Of a DNA stretch of 64,000 nt, positions 20,322 to 30,230 are shown piece by piece (within the stretch, counting starts at the first letter, position 1; the number at the start of each line of letters is the position of its first letter). A program made the translations under genes and the position numbers. Below the pieces are notes generated by a model. The model saw only the letters and a list, made by a program, of their open reading frames with translations, did no database searches and was not told where the DNA came from. The stretch is from an uncultured Roseobacter sp. (GTDB taxonomy: Bacteria; Pseudomonadota; Alphaproteobacteria; Rhodobacterales; Rhodobacteraceae). The stretch is from assembly GCF_947495025.1 (NCBI RefSeq), contig NZ_CANLXG010000001.1, positions 1,302,001 to 1,366,000 on the forward strand. Direction: 5' to 3'.

Positions 20322-21209
20322 ATGGCCGTACTTATCGACGAAAACACCAAAGTGATCTGCCAGGGTCTGACCGGCAGCCAGGGCACATTTCACACCGAAC
20401 AGGCGATCGCCTATGGCACAAAGATGGTCGGCGGCGTCACACCGGGCAAAGGCGGTCAGACGCATCTTGATCTGCCGGTTTTCAATTCGGTGCACGAGGC
20501 GAAACATGTGACAGATGCCAACGCCAGCGTCATCTATGTGCCGCCCCCCTTTGCTGCGGATTCCATTCTGGAAGCCATTGACGCAGAGATGGAGCTGATC
20601 GTCTGTATCACCGAAGGCATCCCGGTGCTGGACATGATGAAGGTGCAGCGCGCGCTGGAAGGGTCAAAGTCGCGGCTCATCGGCCCGAACTGCCCCGGCG
20701 TGATCACGCCCGACGCCTGCAAGATCGGCATTATGCCCGGCCACATCCACAAGCGCGGCTCCTGCGGTGTGGTCTCGCGTTCGGGCACACTGACCTACGA
20801 GGCGGTAAAACAGACCACGGATATGGGTCTGGGCCAGTCTTCGGCTGTCGGTATTGGCGGCGACCCGATCAAAGGCACCGAGCACATTGACGTTCTGGAA
20901 ATGTTTCTGGCCGATGATGAGACGCAAAGCATTATCATGATTGGTGAAATCGGCGGCAGCGCCGAAGAAGATGCAGCACAGTTCCTTGCAGATGAGAAGA
21001 AAAAAGGCCGCTGGAAGCCGACCGCAGGCTTTATCGCCGGCCGCACGGCACCACCCGGCCGCCGCATGGGTCACGCGGGCGCGATTGTCGCCGGTGGCAA
21101 AGGCGGTGCCGAGGACAAGATCGAAGCCATGCGCGCCGCTGGCATCGTGGTGGCGGACAGCCCCGCGACGCTGGGCGAGGCTGTGAAAGAGGCGATCGAC
21201 AAAGGGTGA
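20322..21209 (+). CDS. sucD: succinyl-CoA synthetase alpha subunit
   Basis: 295-aa CoA-binding subunit. Motifs: [17 protein letters not shown] at the CoA site, [10 protein letters not shown], and RMGHAGAI containing the active-site phosphohistidine. The ATG at 20322 has AAGGAAG upstream. Separated from sucC by two small exported-protein genes, an arrangement that keeps both subunits on one transcript. Confidence 0.97.
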   Translation: MAVLIDENTKVICQGLTGSQGTFHTEQAIAYGTKMVGGVTPGKGGQTHLDLPVFNSVHEAKHVTDANASVIYVPPPFAADSILEAIDAEMELIVCITEGIPVLDMMKVQRALEGSKSRLIGPNCPGVITPDACKIGIMPGHIHKRGSCGVVSRSGTLTYEAVKQTTDMGLGQSSAVGIGGDPIKGTEHIDVLEMFLADDETQSIIMIGEIGGSAEEDAAQFLADEKKKGRWKPTAGFIAGRTAPPGRRMGHAGAIVAGGKGGAEDKIEAMRAAGIVVADSPATLGEAVKEAIDKG

Positions 21210-21483
21210 GCACGGAACCGGGCATAAGCAAGGAAGAAACGCCTGTGGTAATAGCGCGCAGCGAACGGGGCGCGCCTCACCATCGCCCGGTCAGCCGCGC
21301 TGCGAGCTCAGGACGGGCCGCAACCGGCTGTGGTAAATTGGTGCCGCAGTATGCCCCTGTGTCGTCCGCCGCGGCAAACCTGATGAGGGCAACGCCGGAG
21401 CCTGAGTGGGTGCATACAGCGCTTTGCCTCAGAGAGGCCCGGGCCCTGCCCGGCAGTGCCGACCGGGCGGGAGGGTCGCTCCG

Positions 21484-21990
21484 GTGACCTTCAGCCAGTC
21501 CATCATCACCTGCTTTCAGAAGTACTTCACCTTCTCGGGCCGCGCTTCGCGGTCAGAATACTGGTGGTTTTTCCTCTTTACCGTGCTGGGTGGATTTGTT
21601 GCGGGGCTGCTTGAGGGGTTTATCAACGCAGCCGCAGGTACCCCCGGTGGTCCGACTCTGCTGTCGGGCGCTTTCAACCTGGCCACGTTCATTCCGGGTC
21701 TCGCTGCTGGCTGGCGGCGGATGCACGACAGCGGGCGATCCGGCCTGTATCTGCTCTATCCCATGATCGCGATTATCGGATTGTCCGTTTTCATTGGTAT
21801 GTTCGGCGGTGCGGACATGCTTGAAGGCTCCGATCCGTCGGCCCTGTTTGAGGGCGTGTTCGGGCTGGTCGTCATTGTTTCTCTGATCGTCGTGGTCCTG
21901 TCGCCCTTCATCGTTCTTTTCTGGCTCACAAGGCCCTCGCAACCCGGTTCAAATATCTACGGTCCCAACCCACATGAGGTATCCCCATGA
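21484..21990 (+). CDS. DUF805 membrane protein
   Basis: 168-aa protein with an N-terminal YFTFSGRASRSEYWWFFLF signature of DUF805, then about four transmembrane helices and the conserved AAGWRRMHDSGRSGLYLL loop. GTG at 21484 is chosen because VTFSQSIITCFQKYF is the family start and a GGAGGG lies about 10 bp upstream. The stop overlaps the sucA ATG (ATGA). The family is common but of unknown function. Confidence 0.88.
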   Translation: MTFSQSIITCFQKYFTFSGRASRSEYWWFFLFTVLGGFVAGLLEGFINAAAGTPGGPTLLSGAFNLATFIPGLAAGWRRMHDSGRSGLYLLYPMIAIIGLSVFIGMFGGADMLEGSDPSALFEGVFGLVVIVSLIVVVLSPFIVLFWLTRPSQPGSNIYGPNPHEVSP

Positions 21991-24947
21991 CCGAACATTC
22001 CCCCAACGACCAGTTCCACGCCTCTTCGTTCATGCAGGGGCACAACGCGGAATATCTCGAGCAGATGTATGCGCGTTATGCCAATGATCCGAATGCGGTT
22101 GATGATGCCTGGCGCGCGTTTTTCAAGGCGATGGGCGACGATGAGGTGTCGGTCAAGCACGAGGCGGCAGGGCCGTCCTGGGCACGCGCGGACTGGCCCC
22201 CGCAACCCGGTGACGACCTGACCCAGGCGCTGACAGGTGAATGGGCACCCGATGCCGAACTCAAAGGGGCCGGAGACAAGATAAAGGCAAAAGCGGCCTC
22301 CGCCGGCGTCGCCGTTTCAGAGGAGCAGATCAAACGCGCTGTGCTCGACAGCATCCGCGCGCTGATGATCATCCGCGCCTACCGGATCCGGGGGCATCTG
22401 GTGGCCGATCTGGACCCGCTGGGCATGCGCAACAATGACCCGCACCCAGAGCTTGACCCCAAATCCTATGGTTTCACCGAGGCCGACATGGACCGGCCGA
22501 TTTTCATCGACAAGGTGCTGGGGCTCGAGATGGCCTCCATGCGCGAGATCATCTCGATCGTGAAGCGCACCTACTGCGGTACTTTCGCGCTGCAGTATAT
22601 GCACATCTCCAACCCCGAAGAAGCGGGCTGGCTGAAAGAGCGTATCGAGGGGTTCGGCAAGGAGGTTTCCTTTACCCGTGAGGGCCGCAAAGCGATCCTG
22701 GCCAAGCTGGTCGAGGCCGAGGGCTTTGAGAAATTCCTGCATGTGAAATACATGGGCACCAAGCGGTTTGGCCTTGATGGCGGCGAAAGTCTGGTGCCCG
22801 CAATGGAGCAGATCATCAAACGCGGTGGCGCTCTGGGCGTGCGCGACATCGTGATCGGCATGCCCCACCGCGGGCGGCTGTCGGTGCTGGCCAATGTGAT
22901 GGCAAAACCTTACCGCGCGATCTTCAACGAGTTCCAGGGCGGGAGCTTCAAGCCCGAAGACGTGGATGGCTCTGGCGATGTGAAATACCACCTTGGCGCA
23001 TCATCAGACCGCGAGTTTGACGGCAACTCCGTGCACCTGAGCCTGACGGCAAACCCCTCACACCTTGAGGCGGTAAACCCCGTCGTTCTGGGCAAATGCC
23101 GCGCCAAGCAGGACCAGAACAACGATGACGAACGCACCTCTGTCATGCCCATCCTGCTGCACGGCGATGCGGCCTTTGCCGGCCAGGGCGTTGTGGCAGA
23201 GTGTTTCGCGCTGTCTGGCCTCAAGGGTCACAAAACCGGCGGCACAATGCATCTGGTGGTCAACAACCAGATCGGCTTTACCACGGCCCCGCATTTCAGC
23301 CGTTCGAGCCCGTATCCTACGGACAACGCACTGGTGGTAGAGGCACCGATTTTCCATGTGAACGGCGATGATCCGGAGGCGGTGGTCCACGCGGCCAAAG
23401 TCGCGACCGAGTTCCGGCAGAAGTTCCGCAAGGACGTGGTGATCGACATCATCTGCTACCGCCGGTTTGGCCATAACGAGGGCGATGAGCCCATGTTTAC
23501 CAATCCGATCATGTACAAGAAAATCAAGGGACATAAGACGACGCTCAGCCTGTATACAGAGCGTCTGGTGCGTGACGGTCTGCTGCCCGAGGGCGAGATC
23601 GAGGATATGAAAGCCGCGTTCCAGGCCTATCTCAGTGAAGAATTCGAGGCGGGCAAGGAATACCGTCCGAACAAGGCCGACTGGCTGGACGGCAAGTGGT
23701 CGCATCTCGACAAACAGAAGAACAAATACCAGCGTGGCAAGACCGCGATTTCCAAGGGGACGCTCATGGAAGTGGGCCAGGCCCTGAGTACCGTGCCTGA
23801 GGGCTATCCTCTTCACAAAACAGTCGGGCGGTTGCTGGACTCCAAACAGAAAATGTTTGAGAGCGGCGAAGGCATCGACTGGGCAACGGCGGAGGCACTG
23901 GCCTTTGGTTCGCTGCTGACCGAAGGCTACCCGGTGCGCCTGGCCGGCCAGGACAGCACACGCGGCACTTTCAGCCAGCGCCACTCCGGGCTGATCAATC
24001 AGGACACCGAAGAGCGCTATTACCCGCTGAACAACATCAGAGCCGGGCAGGCACAATATGAGGTCATCGACTCGATGCTCTCGGAATATGCGGTGCTGGG
24101 TTTTGAGTATGGCTACTCCATGGCCGAGCCGAACGCGCTCACGCTGTGGGAAGCGCAGTTCGGTGATTTTGCCAACGGCGCGCAGATCATGTTCGATCAG
24201 TTCATCAGCTCGGGCGAGAGTAAGTGGCTGCGCATGTCCGGTCTGGTCTGTCTGCTGCCCCACGGTTTCGAGGGCCAGGGACCCGAACACTCTTCCGCCC
24301 GCCTCGAGCGGTTCCTGCAGATGTGCGGTCAGGATAACTGGATCGTGGCCAACTGCACCACGCCGGCAAACTACTTCCACATCCTGCGCCGGCAGATCCA
24401 CCGTTCCTTCCGCAAACCACTCATTCTGATGACGCCCAAATCGCTGCTGCGTCATAAGCTGGCGATCAGCAAGGCAGAGGAGTTCACCACCGGATCGAGC
24501 TTCCACCGCCTGATGTGGGATGATGCGCAGCACGGCAATTCGGAAACCACGCTGGTCGAGGACAAAAAGATCAAACGGGTCGTGATGTGTTCGGGCAAGG
24601 TCTATTACGACCTGCTTGAGGAACGCGATGCACGTGGTATCGACGACATCTACCTGCTGCGCCTCGAACAGTTCTATCCCTTCCCCGCACAATCGGCGGT
24701 CAAGGAGCTGGAGCGTTTCAAGCAGGCCGAGGTTGTCTGGTGCCAGGAAGAGCCCAAAAACCAGGGGGCCTGGACCTTCATTGAACCCAATATTGAATGG
24801 GTGCTCAGCCGCATCAGGGCAAAGCACCCGCGCCCGATCTATGTGGGCCGCGCTACATCCGCCTCGCCCGCGACGGGCCTGGCCTCACAGCACAAAGCAC
24901 AACAGGCGGCGCTCGTGAACGATGCGCTGACCATCAAGGGGAAATAA
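21987..24947 (+). CDS. sucA: 2-oxoglutarate dehydrogenase E1 component
   Basis: 986-aa thiamine-diphosphate enzyme that decarboxylates 2-oxoglutarate and transfers the succinyl group to the lipoyl arm of SucB. The N-terminus has the E2-binding-like segment SSFMQGHNAEYLEQMY. The ThDP/metal region includes GMPHRGRLSVLANV, GDAAFAGQGVVAE and RRFGHNEGDEP; the Pyr domain has DSTRGTFSQRHS and LLPHGFEGQGPEHSSAR. Length and motifs complete. Four bases separate it from sucB. Confidence 0.98.
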   Translation: MTEHSPNDQFHASSFMQGHNAEYLEQMYARYANDPNAVDDAWRAFFKAMGDDEVSVKHEAAGPSWARADWPPQPGDDLTQALTGEWAPDAELKGAGDKIKAKAASAGVAVSEEQIKRAVLDSIRALMIIRAYRIRGHLVADLDPLGMRNNDPHPELDPKSYGFTEADMDRPIFIDKVLGLEMASMREIISIVKRTYCGTFALQYMHISNPEEAGWLKERIEGFGKEVSFTREGRKAILAKLVEAEGFEKFLHVKYMGTKRFGLDGGESLVPAMEQIIKRGGALGVRDIVIGMPHRGRLSVLANVMAKPYRAIFNEFQGGSFKPEDVDGSGDVKYHLGASSDREFDGNSVHLSLTANPSHLEAVNPVVLGKCRAKQDQNNDDERTSVMPILLHGDAAFAGQGVVAECFALSGLKGHKTGGTMHLVVNNQIGFTTAPHFSRSSPYPTDNALVVEAPIFHVNGDDPEAVVHAAKVATEFRQKFRKDVVIDIICYRRFGHNEGDEPMFTNPIMYKKIKGHKTTLSLYTERLVRDGLLPEGEIEDMKAAFQAYLSEEFEAGKEYRPNKADWLDGKWSHLDKQKNKYQRGKTAISKGTLMEVGQALSTVPEGYPLHKTVGRLLDSKQKMFESGEGIDWATAEALAFGSLLTEGYPVRLAGQDSTRGTFSQRHSGLINQDTEERYYPLNNIRAGQAQYEVIDSMLSEYAVLGFEYGYSMAEPNALTLWEAQFGDFANGAQIMFDQFISSGESKWLRMSGLVCLLPHGFEGQGPEHSSARLERFLQMCGQDNWIVANCTTPANYFHILRRQIHRSFRKPLILMTPKSLLRHKLAISKAEEFTTGSSFHRLMWDDAQHGNSETTLVEDKKIKRVVMCSGKVYYDLLEERDARGIDDIYLLRLEQFYPFPAQSAVKELERFKQAEVVWCQEEPKNQGAWTFIEPNIEWVLSRIRAKHPRPIYVGRATSASPATGLASQHKAQQAALVNDALTIKGK

Positions 24948-24950
24948 GAC

Positions 24951-26474
24951 ATGACCACCGAAGTACGCGTGCCCACGCTGGGCGAATCCGTTACCGAGGC
25001 CACCGTTGCCACCTGGTTCAAAAAGCCCGGCGAAGCGGTTGCTGTGGATGAGATGCTGTGCGAGCTGGAAACCGATAAGGTGACCGTTGAGGTGCCCTCG
25101 CCTGCGGCCGGCATCCTGGCCGAAGTTGTGGCAGCAGAAGGTGAAACAGTTGGTGTCGACGCGCTGCTCGCCACCATCACCGAAGGGGACGGTGCAGGTG
25201 CCGGAAGCGACACGCCGGCCGCAGCCCCCGCGCCCGCCGCTGCCGCGCTTGCTGCGCCTGCCGCATCTGGCGGCGCCGTGGACATCATGGTTCCGACACT
25301 GGGTGAAAGCGTCACCGAAGCGACAGTCAGCACCTGGTTCAAAGCCGTTGGCGACACTGTGGCTCAGGACGAGATGCTCTGCGAACTGGAAACCGACAAG
25401 GTATCGGTCGAGGTTCCCGCACCCGCGGCGGGCACGCTGAGCGAAATTCTGGCCCCCGAGGGTGCCACGATCCAGGCCGGTGGCAAGCTGGGTGTGATGT
25501 CTGCAGGTGCAGGCGCTGCCAGCGCTGCTCCCGCGGCGGAAGCAGCACCGGCTGCGGCGGTAGCACCCGGCAGTGGCGCAGATGTCGAAGATGCACCCTC
25601 TGCCAGAAAAGCCATGGCTGAGGCCGGTATCAGCCGTGATCAGGTCACCGGTTCAGGCCGGGATGGTCGCGTCATGAAAGAGGATGTCGCGGCCGCAGTC
25701 GCTGCTGCCGGTGCCGCTCCTGCAGCAGCGCCCGCAGCCGCGGCACCACGTGCACCGGTCGCCGCCGATGACGCTGCCCGCGAGGAAAGGGTGAAGATGA
25801 CCCGTCTGCGCCAGACTATCGCGCGCCGCCTCAAGGACAGCCAGAACACTGCAGCCATGCTGACCACCTATAACGAGGTGGACATGACCGGGGTGATGGC
25901 CCTGCGCAATGAGTACAAGGACCTGTTTCTCAAGAAACACGGTGTCAAACTGGGCTTTATGTCTTTCTTCACCAAGGCCTGCTGTCACGCGCTCAGGGAA
26001 GTGCCCGAAGTCAACGCCGAAATCGATGGCACGGATATCGTCTACAAGAACTTTGTTCACATGGGCATTGCCGCTGGCACGCCGACGGGTCTCGTGGTGC
26101 CGGTCATCCGGGACGCCGATTCGATGAGCTTTGCGGCGATTGAGAAGGCAATCGCTGAGAAAGGCGCGCGTGCCCGGGACGGCAAGCTGTCCATGGCCGA
26201 GATGCAGGGCGGCACATTCACCATTTCCAACGGTGGCGTCTACGGCTCGCTGATGTCGTCTCCGATCCTGAATCCGCCACAATCAGGCATTCTTGGCATG
26301 CACAAAATCCAGGACCGTCCGATGGCGATCAATGGTCAGGTCGTGATCCGCCCGATGATGTATCTGGCACTCAGCTATGACCATCGGATCGTCGACGGCA
26401 AAGGAGCGGTGACATTCCTTGTACGGGTCAAAGAGGCCCTCGAGGATCCAAGACGCCTGCTGATGGACCTTTGA
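24951..26474 (+). CDS. sucB: 2-oxoglutarate dehydrogenase E2 (dihydrolipoyl succinyltransferase), two lipoyl domains
   Basis: 507-aa acyltransferase core of the 2-oxoglutarate dehydrogenase complex. It has two lipoyl domains (about residues 2-77 and 105-180), each with the lipoyl-Lys motif CELETDKV. Ala/Pro linkers lead to a peripheral-subunit-binding domain ([20 protein letters not shown], about 215-250), then the catalytic domain ending in [13 protein letters not shown] with the active His. E. coli SucB has one lipoyl domain and about 405 aa, so the second explains the extra length. Confidence 0.97.
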   Translation: MTTEVRVPTLGESVTEATVATWFKKPGEAVAVDEMLCELETDKVTVEVPSPAAGILAEVVAAEGETVGVDALLATITEGDGAGAGSDTPAAAPAPAAAALAAPAASGGAVDIMVPTLGESVTEATVSTWFKAVGDTVAQDEMLCELETDKVSVEVPAPAAGTLSEILAPEGATIQAGGKLGVMSAGAGAASAAPAAEAAPAAAVAPGSGADVEDAPSARKAMAEAGISRDQVTGSGRDGRVMKEDVAAAVAAAGAAPAAAPAAAAPRAPVAADDAAREERVKMTRLRQTIARRLKDSQNTAAMLTTYNEVDMTGVMALRNEYKDLFLKKHGVKLGFMSFFTKACCHALREVPEVNAEIDGTDIVYKNFVHMGIAAGTPTGLVVPVIRDADSMSFAAIEKAIAEKGARARDGKLSMAEMQGGTFTISNGGVYGSLMSSPILNPPQSGILGMHKIQDRPMAINGQVVIRPMMYLALSYDHRIVDGKGAVTFLVRVKEALEDPRRLLMDL

Positions 26475-26605
26475 CCGGACACGCGTCCGCAGATTACTGA
26501 AAGCTGTCACCCCGTCTCATGGCGGGGTGCCGGCGACGACGGAAACCCGGAGCACCGTCTCTGATCACGGCGGGCTTTCCGGTCAGGACAAACAGGAGTG
26601 ACAAC

Positions 26606-26989
26606 ATGGCTGAAACGACCGCACTGATACTCTATGGCTTTCTCGTCCTGCTTACGCTGCTTTTGCAGGCCACCGGAGCGCTTTCGCAGCTGGGCATGGG
26701 ATACCTGTTGGGCAGCCGCGACGAAGGGCGCACGGTTGGCGGTATTGCCGCCCGTCTGGAACGGGCACTGAACAATTCAGTCACGGCCATGGTGCTCTTT
26801 GCCCCCGCCGTACTGCTGATCGAGATCGCGGACAAGAGCACCAACCAGACAATGCTTGCAGCAACCGCCTTTCTGATCGCGCGGATCATTTACCTGCCGG
26901 CCTATGCTTTTGGCGTCGCCGGCATTCGGAGCCTTGCCTGGACGGTCGGCTTTTTTGCCACGGCTCTTCTCTACTTTCTTGCTCTCTGA
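26606..26989 (+). CDS. MAPEG family membrane protein 1
   Basis: 127-aa four-helix MAPEG-fold protein. Visible features are the conserved RLERALNNSVTAMVLFAPAV segment and the C-terminal YLPAYAFGVAGIRSLAWTVG. Bacterial MAPEG proteins are mostly uncharacterised; some have glutathione transferase activity. ATG 26606 is preceded by AGGAG. It lies between sucB and lpdA with a second paralogue 12 bp downstream. Confidence 0.85.
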   Translation: MAETTALILYGFLVLLTLLLQATGALSQLGMGYLLGSRDEGRTVGGIAARLERALNNSVTAMVLFAPAVLLIEIADKSTNQTMLAATAFLIARIIYLPAYAFGVAGIRSLAWTVGFFATALLYFLAL

Positions 26990-27001
26990 TGACTGCCCGC
27001 G

Positions 27002-27415
27002 ATGACCCCTGAACTCACTGTCCTGACGCTGGCAGCCCTGCTGCAGGTCGTGCAGTTCGTGCTGATGGCCGTGCCCGCAAATCTCGAACTCGGGCCTGCG
27101 CGCACGCTCAGCCCGCGCGATCCCGAAAGGATGGGCGGCAAGCCACTGGCCGAGCAGATGAGCCCGCGCACTGCACGGCTTTACCGTGCTCTGAATAACC
27201 ACTTCGAAGGGCTGATCCTCTTTTCCATCGCCTGCATCGTGATCACGCTGAGCGATCAGTCCACATCCTTTACGGCCACCTGTGCCTGGGTCTACCTGGC
27301 AGCGCGTGTGGCCTACATCCCGGCTTATGCATTCGGCCTGACCCCATGGCGATCCCTGATCTGGTTTTCGGGCTTTGCCGCAACGGTTGCGATCCTGATC
27401 GCAGCGCTCCTATAG
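27002..27415 (+). CDS. MAPEG family membrane protein 2
   Basis: 137-aa paralogue of the preceding protein with the same layout: RLYRALNNHFEGLILFSIACI and YIPAYAFGLTPWRSLIWFSG. Four transmembrane helices. The repeated fold and tight spacing imply tandem duplication. Function unknown; located in the odh operon upstream of lpdA. Confidence 0.85.
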   Translation: MTPELTVLTLAALLQVVQFVLMAVPANLELGPARTLSPRDPERMGGKPLAEQMSPRTARLYRALNNHFEGLILFSIACIVITLSDQSTSFTATCAWVYLAARVAYIPAYAFGLTPWRSLIWFSGFAATVAILIAALL

Positions 27416-27478
27416 TGAAATGAACCCTGCCCGTCGTGCGCCTTCCATGCCGCCCGGAAAATGACCAAGGAGACATCC

Positions 27479-28867
27479 ATGTCCAGCTATGACGTAATTA
27501 TCATCGGCTCCGGCCCCGGCGGCTATGTCTGTGCCATCCGCTGCGCGCAGCTGGGCCTGAAAGTGGCCTGTGTGGAGGGGCGCGAGACGCTGGGTGGGAC
27601 CTGTCTGAACGTGGGCTGTATCCCTTCCAAGGCACTGCTGCATGCCAGCCATATGCTGCATGAGGCAGAGCACAATTTTGCGACCATGGGTCTGAAGGGC
27701 AAGAGCCCCTCGGTGGACTGGAAACAGATGCTGACCTACAAGGAAAGCACTATCGAACAGAACACCAAGGGCATCGAATTTCTGTTCAAGAAGAACAAGA
27801 TCGACTGGCTGAAAGGCTGGGGATCGATCCAGGAGCCCGGCAAGGTCAAAGTGGGCGATGATGTGCATGAGACGAAAAACATCATCATCGCATCAGGGTC
27901 AGAACCCGCATCCCTGCCCGGTGTAGAGGTCGACGAGAAGGTCGTTGTCACGTCTACCGGCGCGCTGGAACTTGGCAAGGTCCCCAAAAAGCTGGTTGTC
28001 ATCGGCGCGGGCGTCATCGGACTGGAACTTGGGTCTGTTTATGCGCGTCTTGGCAGCGAAGTGACCGTTGTCGAGTTTCTCGACGTGGTCACGCCGGGAA
28101 TGGACGGCGAGATTCAGAAAACCTTTCAGCGCACTCTGAAAAAACAGGGCCTGACCTTTATTATGGGTGCCGCTGTGCAGAAAACCGAAGCCACAAAGAC
28201 AAAGGCGAAAGTGCATTACAAGCTGCGCAAGGACGACAGCGAGCACGTGCTTGAGGCTGATGCGGTGCTGGTGGCAACAGGGCGCAAGCCCTTCACGGAA
28301 GGTCTCGGTCTTAACGCTCTGGGCGTCAAAATGACGGATCGCGGACAGATCGCCGTGAATGAAAAATGGGAAACGAGTGTCCCTGGCATCTTGGCGATTG
28401 GTGACGTGATCGAAGGCCCGATGCTGGCTCACAAGGCCGAAGACGAGGGCATGGCCGCTGCTGAACAGGTCGCCGGCAGGCATGGACATGTGAACTATGG
28501 CGTGATCCCCGGCGTCATCTACACCCACCCTGAAGTCGCCAATGTCGGCGCCACAGAAGAGTCCCTCAAAGCAGAAGGCCGCGCTTACAAAGTTGGTAAG
28601 TTCAGCTTTATGGGCAACGGTCGCGCGAAGGCGAATTTCGCGGGAGACGGTTTTGTGAAGATCATCGCAGACAAGGACACCGACCGCATCCTGGGCGCGC
28701 ATATCCTCGGCCCGGCAGCGGGCGATCTGATCCACGAGATCTGTGTCGCGATGGAATTCGGTGCCTCAGCCGAAGACCTGGCCATGACCTGTCACGCGCA
28801 CCCGACATATTCCGAGGCTGTACGGGAGGCAGCCCTCGCCTGTGGTGATGGTCCGATACACATGTAA
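27479..28867 (+). CDS. lpdA: dihydrolipoyl dehydrogenase (E3)
   Basis: 462-aa FAD flavoprotein that reoxidises dihydrolipoamide with NAD. Motifs: N-terminal FAD site [13 protein letters not shown], redox disulfide [18 protein letters not shown] site [19 protein letters not shown], and the C-terminal active-site His in [11 protein letters not shown]. The ATG at 27479 follows AAGGAGA. It completes the 2-oxoglutarate dehydrogenase set and ends 18 bp from a convergent PPOX gene. Confidence 0.97.
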   Translation: MSSYDVIIIGSGPGGYVCAIRCAQLGLKVACVEGRETLGGTCLNVGCIPSKALLHASHMLHEAEHNFATMGLKGKSPSVDWKQMLTYKESTIEQNTKGIEFLFKKNKIDWLKGWGSIQEPGKVKVGDDVHETKNIIIASGSEPASLPGVEVDEKVVVTSTGALELGKVPKKLVVIGAGVIGLELGSVYARLGSEVTVVEFLDVVTPGMDGEIQKTFQRTLKKQGLTFIMGAAVQKTEATKTKAKVHYKLRKDDSEHVLEADAVLVATGRKPFTEGLGLNALGVKMTDRGQIAVNEKWETSVPGILAIGDVIEGPMLAHKAEDEGMAAAEQVAGRHGHVNYGVIPGVIYTHPEVANVGATEESLKAEGRAYKVGKFSFMGNGRAKANFAGDGFVKIIADKDTDRILGAHILGPAAGDLIHEICVAMEFGASAEDLAMTCHAHPTYSEAVREAALACGDGPIHM

Positions 28868-28885
28868 AACCCTGCCGGGCCTGCG

Positions 28886-29506
28886 TCAGTCGGGATCGGA
28901 CCACATCGTCCGGGCAGCGCGGGGCCCCCAGGCATCGTCATAGGGCTTGCCGCCTTCTTCTCCGCCGGTCTGTTCGGCAAGGATTTCGCCCGGAGTGGGC
29001 AACCCGGCACTTTCGTCGGTGCCGGACCACGTCCCGGACCGCAGCAGCGCGCGGGCGCACTGGGTATAAATCTCCCCAATCCGGATGATGATCACGGTGC
29101 GGGGCAGATGCTTGTCCCGCGCAAAACGCTGCAGCATATCAGCATCAGCTGTCAGCCAGGCGCGCCCGTTCAGCCGCACCACGGTGTTTGAACCGGGCAC
29201 CATGAACATCAGCGAAACGCGCCCGTCCTCAACGATATTACGCAATGAATCCAGTCGGTTGTTACCCCGCCAGTCCGGCATGGCCAACGTCTCGGGGTCC
29301 AGCTCGGTCACCACCGGGCCGGCATCGCCCCGCGGGCTGCCGTCGGTTCCGCCTGCACCAACAGTCGTCAGGACGCAGAACTTTGAGGACATGATCCATT
29401 TACGGTAAAGCGGCGTCATCCGGTTTGCCACCTTGCGCAGCGAAGCCGAACCCGGCTGACCGTAAAGTGCTTCGAGCGCTTCGACCGTTCTGACGGGTTC
29501 AGGCAT
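28886..29506 (-). CDS. PPOX-type FMN-dependent flavoprotein (MSMEG_1061-like)
   Basis: 206-aa pyridoxamine-phosphate-oxidase-fold protein. Conserved parts include FCVLTTVGAGGTDGSPRGD near residue 43, DWRGNNRLDSLRNIVEDG and VSLMFMVPGSNTVVRLNGRA, which shape the FMN site. The physiological substrate is unknown. Its ATG lies inside the end of the upstream acyltransferase gene (8-bp overlap). Confidence 0.85.
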   Translation of the reverse strand: MPEPVRTVEALEALYGQPGSASLRKVANRMTPLYRKWIMSSKFCVLTTVGAGGTDGSPRGDAGPVVTELDPETLAMPDWRGNNRLDSLRNIVEDGRVSLMFMVPGSNTVVRLNGRAWLTADADMLQRFARDKHLPRTVIIIRIGEIYTQCARALLRSGTWSGTDESAGLPTPGEILAEQTGGEEGGKPYDDAWGPRAARTMWSDPD

Positions 29507-30230
29507 CGGTATCTCCTTTGAAACCGGCCTCGGCCATCAGTGCATCTGAGCGGCTCTCAACATCCGTTTCCAGTTTCTTCATGAAAGCATCGCGCGACAG
29601 ACCTGGCTCGATGACCGGCAGGAACTCCACCACGGCAACACCCGGCTTGCGCAGCAGACCACGTTTTGGCCAGAGCACACCCACATTCGTCGCAACCGGC
29701 GCACAGCGCTGGCCCAGCTGCTCGTAGAGCACACCGGTACCGACCTTGTAGGGCATTTTTTCCCCTGGCGGAACGCGTGTTCCCTGCGAGTAAATAATGA
29801 GCTGTCCCGGTTCAGCCCGCCCTGCCTCAACATCGGCCACCATCTTTTCAATGGCCTTGCCGCGTTTACCCCGGTCGACCGGCACGCAGTCCAGCATCCG
29901 GGCGTACTGACCGATGATGGGCATCATCAGAATTTCTTTTTTCATGATGAACTTGGCTGCCGGAAGCGCCGTAAAAATCATCATGATATCAAGGAAAGAC
30001 TGGTGTTTGGCTGCAATCAGCGCCTCGCCGTCCGGCGGGGTTCCGCGGACCTCGCATTTCAGGCCTACCATCCACGAAGCCGTCCAGAAAACGTATCTGG
30101 AGTACCCCTTGCACGCCGCATAGGCTCCGCGGCGGCTGAACAAGGCCCAGGGCAGCAGTGCAATCCCGATAACCGGCATCGCAATGTACATCTGGACGAT
30201 AAAGATGACCGAGCGGATATACTGAAACAT
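29499..30230 (-). CDS. 1-acyl-sn-glycerol-3-phosphate acyltransferase (PlsC-like)
   Basis: 243-aa membrane acyltransferase acting in phospholipid synthesis. The catalytic HX4D motif is in KHQSFLDIM; the second motif reads SQGTR in place of the usual EGTR, so the acidic residue is replaced by Gln, as in some paralogues. One or two N-terminal hydrophobic helices anchor it. The ATG overlaps the ftsX stop (TGATG). The lysophosphatidate substrate is inferred from the family; another lysolipid is possible. Confidence 0.88.
   Translation of the reverse strand: MFQYIRSVIFIVQMYIAMPVIGIALLPWALFSRRGAYAACKGYSRYVFWTASWMVGLKCEVRGTPPDGEALIAAKHQSFLDIMMIFTALPAAKFIMKKEILMMPIIGQYARMLDCVPVDRGKRGKAIEKMVADVEAGRAEPGQLIIYSQGTRVPPGEKMPYKVGTGVLYEQLGQRCAPVATNVGVLWPKRGLLRKPGVAVVEFLPVIEPGLSRDAFMKKLETDVESRSDALMAEAGFKGDTDA

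Noticed and set aside
21210..21483. Possible small gene between sucD and the DUF805 gene
   Set aside because: The open frame there has no ribosome site or family resemblance and overlaps the supported GTG start region.
23058..24827. 589-codon open frame antisense to sucA
   Set aside because: Shadow of a high-GC gene; no family features, and sucA is fully supported on the other strand.
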